Assembly (NCBI GenBank): GCA_003695005.1
Contig: RFJE01000096.1
Location: forward strand, 1 to 8,980
Reading direction: 5' to 3'
From: Candidatus Hydrogenedentota bacterium
GTDB taxonomy: Bacteria; Spirochaetota; Leptospiria; Turneriellales; J094
Length of the DNA stretch: 8,980 nucleotides
Part shown: piece by piece, positions 1 through 6,982 of the stretch
Position numbering within the stretch: the first letter of the stretch is position 1
Layout: every line of letters starts with the position of its first letter
Translations under genes and position numbers: made by a program
Notes under the pieces: model-generated
The model's input: the letters and a program-made list of their open reading frames with translations, nothing else
Databases searched by the model: none
What the model was told of the DNA's origin: nothing

Positions 1-1287
1 ATTATCAAAATGTTACAAACACTCGCTTATCGAGATTCTTTAACTGGACTTTCCAACCGGCATGGTTTATTAAAAAGTATTTTAGACATTCGAAAAAGAA
101 AGCCCATTGTACCACATACCATTTTTATTTTAGATATTGATGAATTTTCAAAAATCAATAACATGCTTGGGAGCCTTGCCGCCGATCAATTATTGCAGCG
201 TGTTGCTATTGAATTAAAAAACCTATTTCCAGAAGCTACTAACATTGCACGAATTTCAGCGGATGAATTTTCTTTGCTGTTATACCAACAAGAAAACGAA
301 GATCCCGTTCACACAGTTGAAAAGATTCGGCAAAAGTTACACGAAATAGAGCAGACCTGGCAGCAGTCCATTCCCGTAACAGGATCGATTGGAATTGCAC
401 ATAAAGTAGAAAAACCAAATTACGATGTTTTACGTCATGCAGAACTTGCCGTAAAAGAAGCAAAAGCGAGAGGAAGAAACAGTTACTGTATTTTTGAAGA
501 TAAAATTGCAGATTCTTTTGAAAGGGAAGTTGCCATTGAAACCGCGTTAAAATATGCGGACATCGACAAAGAATTTCACGTGGTTTTTCAACCACAAGTA
601 GAAATACATTCTGGTAACATTATTGGTGCTGAATTGTTGCTTCGGTGGCATCATCCACGTTTTGGCTTAATTTCTCCGATAGAGTTTATCCCCCTTGCTG
701 AAAAAAATGATGAAATTTTTCGATTAGGCGAGTTTGTTTTTCAAAAAGCCATGCAAGCACAAGAAAAAATTTCTGCACAAACTGGAAAAAACCTACTCCT
801 TTCAATTAACATCTCACCGAGGCAATGGCTAAATAAAAATCTGCTAGCTGAATTTCTAGAAATGTTGCATAAGAACAATTTATCTCCGAAGCATTTTGAG
901 TTTGAAATTACAGAAACTTTTTTAATGAAAGATCCCGAAGTTATTTCAAAAACCATTGAACAATACAAAGATCAAGGAATGCGATTTGCACTCGATGATT
1001 TTGGTTCGGGATATGCGGGTTTGCAGTATTTACGCGACTTCCCTGTGGACACGATTAAAATTGATAGAAGCTTTGTAGCCGGCATTACTAAAAAATACAA
1101 CATCGGGCGCATTTTAAAACTGTTACAAATATATGCTTCGGAATTTGGAATTCGGATCGTTGCCGAAGGGGCAGAACAAGAAGAAGAGATTAAGCTTTTA
1201 AAAGACATTGGAATTCAGTATGTTCAGGGTTTTTATTACTATCCACCATTAGACTTTAATACTCTTCTTCAAAAATTATCTGCATAA
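1..1287 (+). CDS. GGDEF-EAL domain protein (3' part; gene enters from left edge)
   Basis: Cyclic-di-GMP turnover protein, cytoplasmic in its visible part. Numbering is from the ATG at 10, but the frame is open to base 1 and the visible start already lies in the helix that begins a GGDEF domain (LAYRDSLTGLSNR). The ATG has no visible ribosome site, so an upstream sensor part is probably missing. The GGDEF domain (about 1-165) has the LDID metal-site stretch at 41-44, but the signature is S83-A84-D85-E86-F87, so cyclase activity is doubtful. The EAL domain (about 175-425) reads E208-L-L instead of EAL. It keeps the residues expected for phosphodiesterase activity: E208, N267, the EITE stretch 299-302, D329-D330, K350, E386 and Q406. 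The likely role is c-di-GMP hydrolysis, with the GGDEF part possibly regulatory. A 36-nt gap separates it from the next gene, so co-transcription is possible. Confidence 0.93.
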   Translation: MIKMLQTLAYRDSLTGLSNRHGLLKSILDIRKRKPIVPHTIFILDIDEFSKINNMLGSLAADQLLQRVAIELKNLFPEATNIARISADEFSLLLYQQENEDPVHTVEKIRQKLHEIEQTWQQSIPVTGSIGIAHKVEKPNYDVLRHAELAVKEAKARGRNSYCIFEDKIADSFEREVAIETALKYADIDKEFHVVFQPQVEIHSGNIIGAELLLRWHHPRFGLISPIEFIPLAEKNDEIFRLGEFVFQKAMQAQEKISAQTGKNLLLSINISPRQWLNKNLLAEFLEMLHKNNLSPKHFEFEITETFLMKDPEVISKTIEQYKDQGMRFALDDFGSGYAGLQYLRDFPVDTIKIDRSFVAGITKKYNIGRILKLLQIYASEFGIRIVAEGAEQEEEIKLLKDIGIQYVQGFYYYPPLDFNTLLQKLSA

Positions 1288-1323
1288 CGGGAACCTTTTT
1301 TCGTCTTAAACCGTCTATTAAGC

Positions 1324-3231
1324 ATGAAAGCAAAAAACTTGATTCTATTCTGTGCCATGTCCTTCTTTGCCTGTGATGGTAAATTAACGGAAGTTCTACT
1401 CGAAGATAATGCCAGTGCAAAAGGGGTGTTGTTTGTCAAATCGAAAGAATATGGTCAAGTAAACAGCTACCCGAATCCATACGAAAAAAATTACTCTAAC
1501 ATATATAGGCTTACCCCCCTTTCGTCTAGGGGTAAATTAGAGCAGATTACTTTTTTTGACTATGCCGTTATCCGAGATTTAGCCATTTCCCCTGATGCAA
1601 AAAAAGTACTGTTTAGTATGAAGCCTAGAAACGGTCGCTATCACATTTATGAAATGAATCTTGATGGCAGTAATTTACGAAAACTGACTTTTGGCGATCA
1701 CAATAATTTTGATCCGGAATACTTGCCCGATGGACGGATTGTTTTTACAAGCGATCGTACAGGGGAACGAGATGAATACGAGAGAAGACCTTCGGAAACA
1801 TTGCATGTTATGGGTGCTAATGGAGAAAGCGAATATTTAGAAAGAATCTCATTTAATTTAAGTGACGATTTTGATCCCATTGTACTTAAAGATGGAAAAA
1901 TTGTATACACTCGCTGGGAGCACCACGGCCCCATGAATCGCTTTCCTTTGTTTAGCACATTTCCCGACGGCACCGATACCTTCTTACATTATGGATCCCA
2001 CAGCCAAAACTTGTGGCATGTGCAGGAATTGCCCGATGGTCGTCTAGCAGCTATTGTTAGCAAAAATGTACTCAATGATTCTGGAGCTGTAGCCATCATT
2101 ACCCCCGATATTTATCGAGGAGATCCCGATCGTGGTCATTCTTTAAAATATATTACCGACCCTGTTGCCATCAATCACGACAAACCAACAGGGGCATTCC
2201 GTTTCATTTCGGTTGCCGATGATACGCATTTAGTCGTATCCTATACCCGTCGCTATGTAGAATCTCGCAATGAATCCGAAGCAGACTATGGTCTTTACTT
2301 ACTCAATATCGAAACCGGCGAACTCGAGCTATTATACAACGATCCTGAATACCAAGAAATTGAGCCCGTTGTTATTCGCACAAAGGAGTTTAATCCCATG
2401 GCTGCCCCTACTCGCACCCCCAATCGAAATACAGCTCGCTTTTTAGCAAGGAGTGTCTATTTTCGACAAGCCAACGATGGACAAGATATGACGGATAAAG
2501 ACTCTCGCGAAATTCGCTATGCCGTCATTACACAAGGAATCCCTACCATGTCCGATGACATTGACCCTATTTCCGAAACCAATTACGAAAGAAAACGTAT
2601 TATTGGTTTTGTGCCCGTAGAGGACGATGGTTCGTTTGCTATTGAAGTGCCTGCGGATTTACCCTTTTCTTTTAATATCGTCAACGACAATGGCGAAACC
2701 GTTGTTTTTAAACGAACTTGGATTTATGGTCGGCCAGGCGAAAATGTAGATAAGTGCACGGGCTGCCATGGCGATAGAGGTATTCATGATGGCGCACCAA
2801 CGATTGCATCCATAGATTCACCTACTATTGTTGACCCAAGCAATGTTTCTATTGATGTATCTTACTGTGGTTTTGTAAAACCACAGATCCAACAAAAAGG
2901 TTGCGCCAATGCAGGTTGCCACGATGGAACGGTCGCCCCGAATTTACAAGTTGGTAAAACTGGCAGCGAAACGTTTGAGCAAGCTTACTTAAATTTACTG
3001 AATTACACAAAACCACCAACTTCTACTTACACAAAAAATGCCGGTAGTCGATACAGTGCACTCATTACTGCATTGAAAGATGCTACGCATGCCGGACTAG
3101 CACCGGATACCGACGGAAGCATTACCCTTGGAACCACAAGCAAGCCTGTGGATTCTACACTGCGTAAGTGGGAGTACTGGATTGATTTAGGTGGTCAATA
3201 CAGAATGAACCAAGATTTAAATTGCAACTAG
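1324..3231 (+). CDS. TolB-like propeller / HzsA-like c-type haem lipoprotein
   Basis: Predicted exported lipoprotein of 635 residues with similarity, by motif recognition, to the hydrazine synthase alpha subunit-like family. The N-terminus has a short hydrophobic segment ending in FFAC (Cys17), a loose lipobox of the spirochaetal kind. Residues about 85-350 carry TolB/PD40-type beta-propeller repeats: LAISPDAKKVLFS, then FDPEYLPDGRIVFTSDR, then FDPIVLKDGKIVYTRWE. Residues about 425-475 (VPVEDDGSFAIEVPAD) match the middle-domain style of that family and lead into a haem motif CTGCH (478-482). A second motif is CANAGCH (527-533), which has four residues between the cysteines instead of two. The tail WEYWIDLGGQY resembles the end of cytochrome-like domains in this family. 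Expected location is the periplasm or outer-membrane surface, with a redox role. Actual hydrazine synthesis is not implied, since no partner subunits are present. The ATG at 1324 lacks a clear ribosome site but is well placed for the signal peptide. Confidence 0.82.
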   Translation: MKAKNLILFCAMSFFACDGKLTEVLLEDNASAKGVLFVKSKEYGQVNSYPNPYEKNYSNIYRLTPLSSRGKLEQITFFDYAVIRDLAISPDAKKVLFSMKPRNGRYHIYEMNLDGSNLRKLTFGDHNNFDPEYLPDGRIVFTSDRTGERDEYERRPSETLHVMGANGESEYLERISFNLSDDFDPIVLKDGKIVYTRWEHHGPMNRFPLFSTFPDGTDTFLHYGSHSQNLWHVQELPDGRLAAIVSKNVLNDSGAVAIITPDIYRGDPDRGHSLKYITDPVAINHDKPTGAFRFISVADDTHLVVSYTRRYVESRNESEADYGLYLLNIETGELELLYNDPEYQEIEPVVIRTKEFNPMAAPTRTPNRNTARFLARSVYFRQANDGQDMTDKDSREIRYAVITQGIPTMSDDIDPISETNYERKRIIGFVPVEDDGSFAIEVPADLPFSFNIVNDNGETVVFKRTWIYGRPGENVDKCTGCHGDRGIHDGAPTIASIDSPTIVDPSNVSIDVSYCGFVKPQIQQKGCANAGCHDGTVAPNLQVGKTGSETFEQAYLNLLNYTKPPTSTYTKNAGSRYSALITALKDATHAGLAPDTDGSITLGTTSKPVDSTLRKWEYWIDLGGQYRMNQDLNCN

Positions 3232-3239
3232 GAGGAAAT

Positions 3240-3671
3240 ATGAAAAAGTGGATAGCCAAATTTGCTCTGGTTATTACCATCCAAACCATTGCAGCAAGCT
3301 TAAAAACTAGCTTGCCCCCTTTTCGTAAAAACATTGTGGTTTTAGACTTTTATGCAAATTGGTGCGAAACCTGTCATACAAATGCAAGCTGGATTAAAAA
3401 ATTATATCGTCGCTACCAACACTATCAATGGATTGGAGTTAGCCAAGACGAAACCCCAAAAGATGCTTTGCGCTTTGTTCAAAAGCATAAACTCCCCTAC
3501 CCACAAGTGTTTGATCGAAATCATAAAATTGCAGAAAAGTACAAGATTAAAGCTATGCCTGCTTTTTTAGTGCTAAACCGACGCGGGAAAGTATTAGCCG
3601 AAGTTTTTGGAACTTCGCATCAGGCAAAAAAGAAGCTCGAAGCTATTTTGCAAAAGTATAGGAGACGCTAA
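3240..3671 (+). CDS. Secreted thioredoxin-like protein
   Basis: Thioredoxin-fold protein of 143 residues with an N-terminal hydrophobic segment (about 5-20), so probably acting in the periplasm. The fold is clear: strand IVVLDFYANW, active site W41-C42-E43-T44-C45-H46, and the cis-proline loop KAMPAFLVL (P107). It probably reduces disulfides or keeps the cysteines of neighbouring proteins in the state needed for haem or metal attachment; the partner is inferred from context only. The ATG at 3240 is chosen because AGGAGG lies at 3230-3235, just upstream. The alternative in-frame TTG at 3222 lies inside the previous gene and would place that ribosome site within the coding region. The gap to the haem lipoprotein is 8 nt. 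The stop overlaps the next start as TAATG, suggesting translational coupling. Length is typical of single-domain TlpA/DsbD-C-type proteins. Confidence 0.88.
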   Translation: MKKWIAKFALVITIQTIAASLKTSLPPFRKNIVVLDFYANWCETCHTNASWIKKLYRRYQHYQWIGVSQDETPKDALRFVQKHKLPYPQVFDRNHKIAEKYKIKAMPAFLVLNRRGKVLAEVFGTSHQAKKKLEAILQKYRRR

Positions 3672-3886
3672 TGCAAAAGATCAAGATTGCTATTTTCTTA
3701 TTCAGTGCCCTTACGCTACTCAATTGCCAAAGTGTAAAACCATACGAAAGGCAGTATTTAAGCCAACCAGGCATGAAAGAAGATCCGCTCTCACTTCGAT
3801 CTCGATATGAATCACACTGGCGTAGCACCGTAGAAGCACAGGACTTATCCACAAGTTTAGCCGGAGGTGGTTGTGCGTGTAAATAA
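3671..3886 (+). CDS. Small lipoprotein, DUF4266 type, C-terminal GGGCACK
   Basis: A 71-residue protein with a lipoprotein signal (KIKIAIFLFSALTLLNC, Cys19). Asn just before the cysteine is unusual in enterobacteria but, as I recall, tolerated in spirochaetes. The mature part begins QSVKPYERQYLSQPGMKEDPL, which matches the VxPWERGxLAxPxM style of DUF4266. It ends in a glycine-rich tail with two cysteines, GGGCACK (65-71); other members end in GGGCGC-like tails. Function is unknown. The conserved C-terminal CxC suggests metal binding or a redox-active or modified tail, and the adjacent thioredoxin gene fits a need for thiol control. The start has AGGAGA at 3660-3665 and shares one base with the preceding stop. 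Its last codons contain the ribosome site of the next gene. Confidence 0.8.
   Translation: MQKIKIAIFLFSALTLLNCQSVKPYERQYLSQPGMKEDPLSLRSRYESHWRSTVEAQDLSTSLAGGGCACK
3863..3867 (+). promoter_or_regulatory. Ribosome binding site for the DUF3570 gene inside the upstream gene
   Basis: GGAGG at 3863-3867 sits 5 nt before the GTG at 3873 and favours that start over the GTG at 3867, which overlaps the site itself. The bases are also part of the codons for the Gly-rich tail of the DUF4266-type protein, so the two genes overlap by 14 nt and are probably translationally coupled. Confidence 0.6.
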
Positions 3887-4970
3887 ATTTATCTGTCCCT
3901 CACCTTTTTCGCAGAAAAAGGTAAGGGACTGCGGAACTGCGCCGAGAACGCCTTTTTTCCCTTTCATAAGAATTGCTGCTATCTGTTTTCTACTTCTTTT
4001 TTTAAACTCGCTTTATTCTTCTGGCCAAATAGCCACTTCCTCTGGCTACTACACCGATAAAACTGGAGCAACTACATTTACACAGTATATGGAACTTTTA
4101 ACAGAAACGTTCGAGCATATTTTTTTCTCGGCACATACCGGTCTCGACTATGTAACATTTCCTACGGTGGATGGTGTAAGCTCCGCTACAAGTCTTTCTC
4201 GCAAAAAAGGAGAAAATAATACAAAGCGCTACGAAGCTTCTTCTAGCTTGCAATTTAAAAGTGATCCATATTTAGTTGCTACAACTGCAGATATCTCGCA
4301 AGAAGAAAATTTTGAAAGTTTTGGTGTGCAACCCCGTTTTGCGTATGCTACGCAAGTATGGTCATTCCAAACGGCATTTCGTTATCAAAAAGATAATTTT
4401 AAGGTTACCCCCTTTTTTACAAATTATTCCATGCAAACTCTTTCTACTTCCCTCTTTTTATCTCGTGTGATAAACGCAAAACTCACCACGGGAGCGTTTT
4501 TTCGGTTTATCCAAGAAAGCGGAGACTTTCGTGACTTTCTTTTAGGCAAAGCCGAAACCGGAGTTGCATTTCATATCCCCTCGGAGAAAAAAACTTATAT
4601 AAGTGGTCTAAATGCTGCGGTTGCTTTATCGGCCAACCAAACAATAAAACTGACTTCTAACTTTTTTTATGATAGTTGGACACAAACAGGCTTCTCTGCC
4701 GAAAGTCAATTTTACCAAAGGCTTTATAGTGATTTTTGGCTTAAACTGCGCTACCGCTATTACCTACAACAACCTTCGAAATACATTCCTTCTTTAACGG
4801 AGAACACTCCTGGAATTTACTTGCAGTATCACCAACAAACTGCTCATGAAATTGGTGCAGAACTTTTTTATACTGACCCGTTTTACGAGATATTTTTCCG
4901 CTATGATAGAAGACTGCAAGAGTTACTGCCTTTCCATGTGTTTCAATTAGGGCTTGCTCGCAAATGGTGA
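3873..4970 (+). CDS. DUF3570-type putative outer-membrane beta-barrel protein
   Basis: Putative outer-membrane protein of 365 residues (367 if the GTG at 3867 is used). A hydrophobic signal core (IRIAAICFLLLFLNSLYSSG) is followed by alternating aromatic/polar strands through to the end. The last residues, FQLGLARKW, resemble a C-terminal beta-signal though with Trp in place of Phe. DUF3570 is assigned from the YYTDKTGATTFTQYMEL start, the HTGLDYVTFPTVDGVSSATSL stretch and the adjacent DUF4266-type gene; this is recognition by eye, not a profile search. About 30 residues precede the signal core, far longer than a normal n-region, and they are encoded by a hairpin and a dispersed repeat. No ATG, GTG, TTG or CTG lies in frame between 3873 and the hydrophobic core, so the extension must be translated unless a rare start codon is used. 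Its role may be to support the redox lipoproteins encoded just upstream. Confidence 0.72.
   Translation: MRVNKFICPSPFSQKKVRDCGTAPRTPFFPFIRIAAICFLLLFLNSLYSSGQIATSSGYYTDKTGATTFTQYMELLTETFEHIFFSAHTGLDYVTFPTVDGVSSATSLSRKKGENNTKRYEASSSLQFKSDPYLVATTADISQEENFESFGVQPRFAYATQVWSFQTAFRYQKDNFKVTPFFTNYSMQTLSTSLFLSRVINAKLTTGAFFRFIQESGDFRDFLLGKAETGVAFHIPSEKKTYISGLNAAVALSANQTIKLTSNFFYDSWTQTGFSAESQFYQRLYSDFWLKLRYRYYLQQPSKYIPSLTENTPGIYLQYHQQTAHEIGAELFYTDPFYEIFFRYDRRLQELLPFHVFQLGLARKW
3895..3929. repeat. Near-perfect hairpin inside the 5' end of the DUF3570 gene
   Basis: Arms 3895-3910 and 3914-3929 pair at 15 of 16 positions, with one C/A mismatch (3901/3923) and a 3-nt loop GCA. It starts 22 nt after the GTG start, within the translated region. 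It has no following T-tract apart from one about 20 nt later in the neighbouring repeat. In RNA it would be stable and could affect translation or stability of the downstream message. Confidence 0.75.
3929..3980 (+). repeat. Dispersed repeat copy A (in coding sequence)
   Basis: This 52-nt stretch matches the reverse complement of 6777-6828 at 45 of 52 positions by hand alignment. The first 35 nt match at 33 of 35, 3964-3968 is divergent, and 3969-3980 is identical. The core CTGCGGAACTGCGCCGAG is shared exactly. It is translated as part of the N-terminal extension and the first residues of the signal core of the DUF3570-type protein. Confidence 0.85.
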
Positions 4971-5007
4971 TTCATTGACAGGATAAAAGCAGGTCGTATT
5001 TCGTCGT

Positions 5008-6747
5008 ATGTCTTTTTTGGATTGGCTGATTATATTTTCTTATTTTGTATTTACGTTAATTGTAGGCTTTTTCCTGCGATCAAAAGCTGGCGAAAGCATT
5101 CGATCTTATTTTACAGCCAACCGTACATTTCCCTGGTGGGTGGCTGGTACTTCCATGGTAGCTACTACTTTTGCAGCCGATACCCCTTTAGCCATTACAG
5201 GCATTGTTGCAAAAGATGGAATTTCCGGCAATTGGTTTTGGTGGTCTTGGGTATTTACTTTTATCCTTATGAGTGTTGTGTTTGCGAAAAGATGGCAGCG
5301 CAGTGGCTTAATTACCGACGTAGAACTTTGTGAGTTAAGATATAGTGGCAAGCCGGCAGAAGTTTTACGCATTACAAAAGCTATTTATTTAGGAGTGATT
5401 TTAAACAGTTTAATTTTAGGCTGGGTCTTTAAAGCCATGAGTAAAATTTCTGCTGTGTTTGTCCATTGGGATGCAATTCTCGGTAAAGAAGCTTACTCTC
5501 AAGTGCAAAGTTTTTGGCCACATTTTCTAGTCATTGGAGATTTAAATAATACAATCACTGTTTTTCTCTTGTTACTAATTGTACTTGTCTATAGTTCGCA
5601 AGCTGGCATCCGCGGAGTAATGATTACTGATGTATTTCAGTTTTTACTAGGAATGCTAGGTGCTATTGTATTACCCATTTATGCCATTCACCAAATCGGG
5701 GGGATGGGAGAATTATTTAGGAAACTACACTTGCTTTATGGCGAAAAGGCAAACCATATTTTATCTTTTTGGCCATCTTTTGGAGAAGGACAAGGCTCAC
5801 TTCCTTTTAAAGTGTTCTTAATTTTTATGGGTGTGCAGTGGTGGAGTAAATACTTTTCCGATGGGTCAGGGTATTTAGCACAAAGAATCCAAACATGTCG
5901 TAGCGAAAAAGATGCCATGTTGGCTTCCCTTTGGTTTTCTTTTGCTCACTTTATTTTGCGTACTTGGCCATGGGTTTTAGCAGCACTCGCTGCTCTTGTT
6001 ATTTTTCCATTAGGCAATCCCGATACTATGCACTCATTGGGGAGCAAGCTAATCGTACACGGAAATGAAGATCGGGAAATGGCATACCCTCTATTAATTT
6101 TGCAAGTCTTACCGACTGGAATCATTGGTATTGCAGTAACGGGATTAGTGGCAGCCTTTATGAGTACTGTGGATACTCATATTAACTGGGGTAGTTCTTA
6201 TCTCATGAATGATATTTATAAGCGTATTTTAAGGCCAAAAGCAACAGAAAAAGAATTAGTGCGAGTTAGCCGCATTACTGTATTCTTATTAGGACTGCTT
6301 TCCATTTTCATAAGCTCACAAATAGATTCCATTGAAAGTGCCTGGAAATTCTTTTTATCTGTTGCAGCAGGTGCAGGTCTGCCGCAACTTTTGCGCTGGT
6401 TCTGGTGGCGGGCAAATGCCTATACGGAACTAACTGGTATGCTTTCTGCTCTTATTTTATCTTTTGTTTTATACACAATATTTCCAAAGGCACGGGCAGA
6501 ATATTTATTGTTTTTTATTGCATTTGGCAGTTCCGGATTAGCCATTATAGTAACCCTTCTTACCCGTACAGAACCAAAAGAAACTCTAAGTATATTTTAC
6601 GAAAAACTACAACCATCTGGTTTCTGGAAAGCGGTGAATCCCACTCATTCTCATGCGGGGTGGATAAAAGAAATAAAACTTTGGGCAAGTTTAAGTCTTT
6701 TCCTTTTTGTTCTGCTCTATGCTAGTTATTGGTTTTCTATAGGTTAA
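5008..6747 (+). CDS. Sodium:solute symporter family transporter
   Basis: Inner-membrane transporter of 579 residues, the usual length for the SSS family, with about 13 hydrophobic segments from FLDWLIIFSYFVFTLIVGFF to SLFLFVLLYASYWF. It couples solute uptake to the sodium gradient; the substrate cannot be told from sequence. Family marks are the early GTSMVATTFAADTPLAITGIVAK segment (47-69), AGIRGVMITDVFQFLLG (199-215), the GYLAQRIQTCRSEKDA loop (288-303) and AAFMSTVDTHINWGSSYLMNDIYKR (382-406). In that last segment S386 and T387 are placed where the second sodium site lies in vSGLT. The subgroup with AADTP and GNWFWW is distinct from the well-studied proline and sugar carriers. The ATG at 5008 begins with a typical SSS N-terminus but has no good ribosome site. 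It follows the DUF3570 gene by 37 nt, and a terminator-like hairpin lies downstream, so it may be the last gene of the operon. Confidence 0.92.
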   Translation: MSFLDWLIIFSYFVFTLIVGFFLRSKAGESIRSYFTANRTFPWWVAGTSMVATTFAADTPLAITGIVAKDGISGNWFWWSWVFTFILMSVVFAKRWQRSGLITDVELCELRYSGKPAEVLRITKAIYLGVILNSLILGWVFKAMSKISAVFVHWDAILGKEAYSQVQSFWPHFLVIGDLNNTITVFLLLLIVLVYSSQAGIRGVMITDVFQFLLGMLGAIVLPIYAIHQIGGMGELFRKLHLLYGEKANHILSFWPSFGEGQGSLPFKVFLIFMGVQWWSKYFSDGSGYLAQRIQTCRSEKDAMLASLWFSFAHFILRTWPWVLAALAALVIFPLGNPDTMHSLGSKLIVHGNEDREMAYPLLILQVLPTGIIGIAVTGLVAAFMSTVDTHINWGSSYLMNDIYKRILRPKATEKELVRVSRITVFLLGLLSIFISSQIDSIESAWKFFLSVAAGAGLPQLLRWFWWRANAYTELTGMLSALILSFVLYTIFPKARAEYLLFFIAFGSSGLAIIVTLLTRTEPKETLSIFYEKLQPSGFWKAVNPTHSHAGWIKEIKLWASLSLFLFVLLYASYWFSIG

Positions 6748-6759
6748 GCTTTTACTCTC

Positions 6760-6795
6760 GCAGTAATTCTCGGTGAAGCAGCAATTCTCGGTGAA
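6760..6795 (+). repeat. Two tandem 18-bp direct repeats
   Basis: GCAGTAATTCTCGGTGAA (6760-6777) is followed directly by GCAGCAATTCTCGGTGAA (6778-6795), differing at one base. The second unit overlaps dispersed repeat copy B. The sub-motif ATTCTCGG returns at 6894-6901 within a palindrome, so these units are part of a local repeat family. Confidence 0.9.
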
Positions 6796-6828
6796 GGGAA
6801 AAAAGGCCTGCTCGGCGCAGTTCCGCAG
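6777..6828 (-). repeat. Dispersed repeat copy B (intergenic, inverted relative to copy A)
   Basis: The reverse complement of this stretch matches 3929-3980 at 45 of 52 positions. It forms the left arm and part of the loop of the long hairpin 6794-6873, so in this location the repeat is built into a terminator-like structure. Confidence 0.85.
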
Positions 6829-6873
6829 CTTTTAGCGAGGACTGTTTGAGCACGAGCAGGCCTTTTTTCCCTT
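6794..6873. terminator. Long inverted repeat, probable bidirectional terminator
   Basis: Arms 6794-6814 and 6853-6873 are perfectly complementary over 21 bp, enclosing a 38-nt loop. The inner GC-rich part (GGCCTGCTCG with CGAGCAGGCC) is followed on the + strand by T6-CCC-T6 and on the - strand by T6-CCC-TT, so either strand could terminate. It lies about 45 nt after the symporter stop and should end that operon. The loop is longer than usual for an intrinsic terminator, so a mobile palindromic element is an alternative reading. Confidence 0.7.
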
Positions 6874-6888
6874 TTTTCAATCTAGATT

Positions 6889-6921
6889 CAGCGATTCTCG
6901 GCGTTTCGCCGAGAATCGCTG
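6889..6921. repeat. Perfect 15-bp palindrome with TTT loop
   Basis: CAGCGATTCTCGGCG (6889-6903) pairs fully with CGCCGAGAATCGCTG (6907-6921) around a 3-nt loop. No T-run follows on either strand, so it is not an obvious terminator. The arm AGCGATTCTCGG matches the tandem repeat unit AGCAATTCTCGG at 11 of 12 positions, so it belongs to the same repeat family. It could be a protein-binding site or an mRNA structure. Confidence 0.8.
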
Positions 6922-6953
6922 TCGGTGAAGCCCTTCATTTCAAATATATTCCA

Positions 6954-6982
6954 TTGACAAATCGAGATTATAATAAAATATT
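6954..6982 (+). promoter_or_regulatory. Candidate sigma70-type promoter for the HDOD gene
   Basis: A consensus -35 box TTGACA is at 6954-6959. A consensus TATAAT is at 6969-6974 but only 9 nt away, too close to pair with it. A weaker TAAAAT at 6974-6979 gives a 14-nt spacer and TATTGT at 6979-6984 a 19-nt spacer. A promoter here fits a new transcription unit after the terminator, but the exact -10 box is unresolved. Confidence 0.4.

Noticed and set aside
239..595. Antisense open frame across the GGDEF-EAL gene
   Set aside because: It lies wholly opposite a gene with clear domain motifs, has no recognisable product and no ribosome site. The same applies to the antisense frames at 741-968, 972-1208, 1698-1973, 3643-3852, 5106-5372 and 5736-5918.
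3222..3239. TTG at 3222 as start of the thioredoxin-like protein
   Set aside because: It would place the AGGAGG at 3230-3235 inside the coding region. The ATG at 3240 has that site right upstream and gives a clean signal segment.
3294..3315. 7-bp hairpin GCAAGCT/AGCTTGC
   Set aside because: It is short, lies within the thioredoxin-like coding region and has no T-run or repeat relatives. The 7-bp TTACCCC/GGGGTAA hairpin at 1511-1535 was dismissed for the same reasons.
3363..3377. CETCH in the thioredoxin-like protein as a haem attachment site
   Set aside because: It fits the CXXCH pattern, but it sits exactly at the thioredoxin active site (WCETC) with the cis-proline loop downstream, so it is better read as a redox dithiol.
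3671..3886. DUF4266-type protein as a RiPP precursor peptide
   Set aside because: The Gly/Cys tail is suggestive, but the protein has a lipoprotein signal and no modifying enzyme, protease or dedicated exporter is in the window.
4975..5002. TTGACA at 4975-4980 as a promoter for the symporter
   Set aside because: The only -10-like bases (TATTTC, 4997-5002) are poor and end 5 nt before the ATG, so the support is too weak.
6760..6795. CRISPR-like array
   Set aside because: There are only two 18-bp units with no spacer between them and no cas genes nearby.
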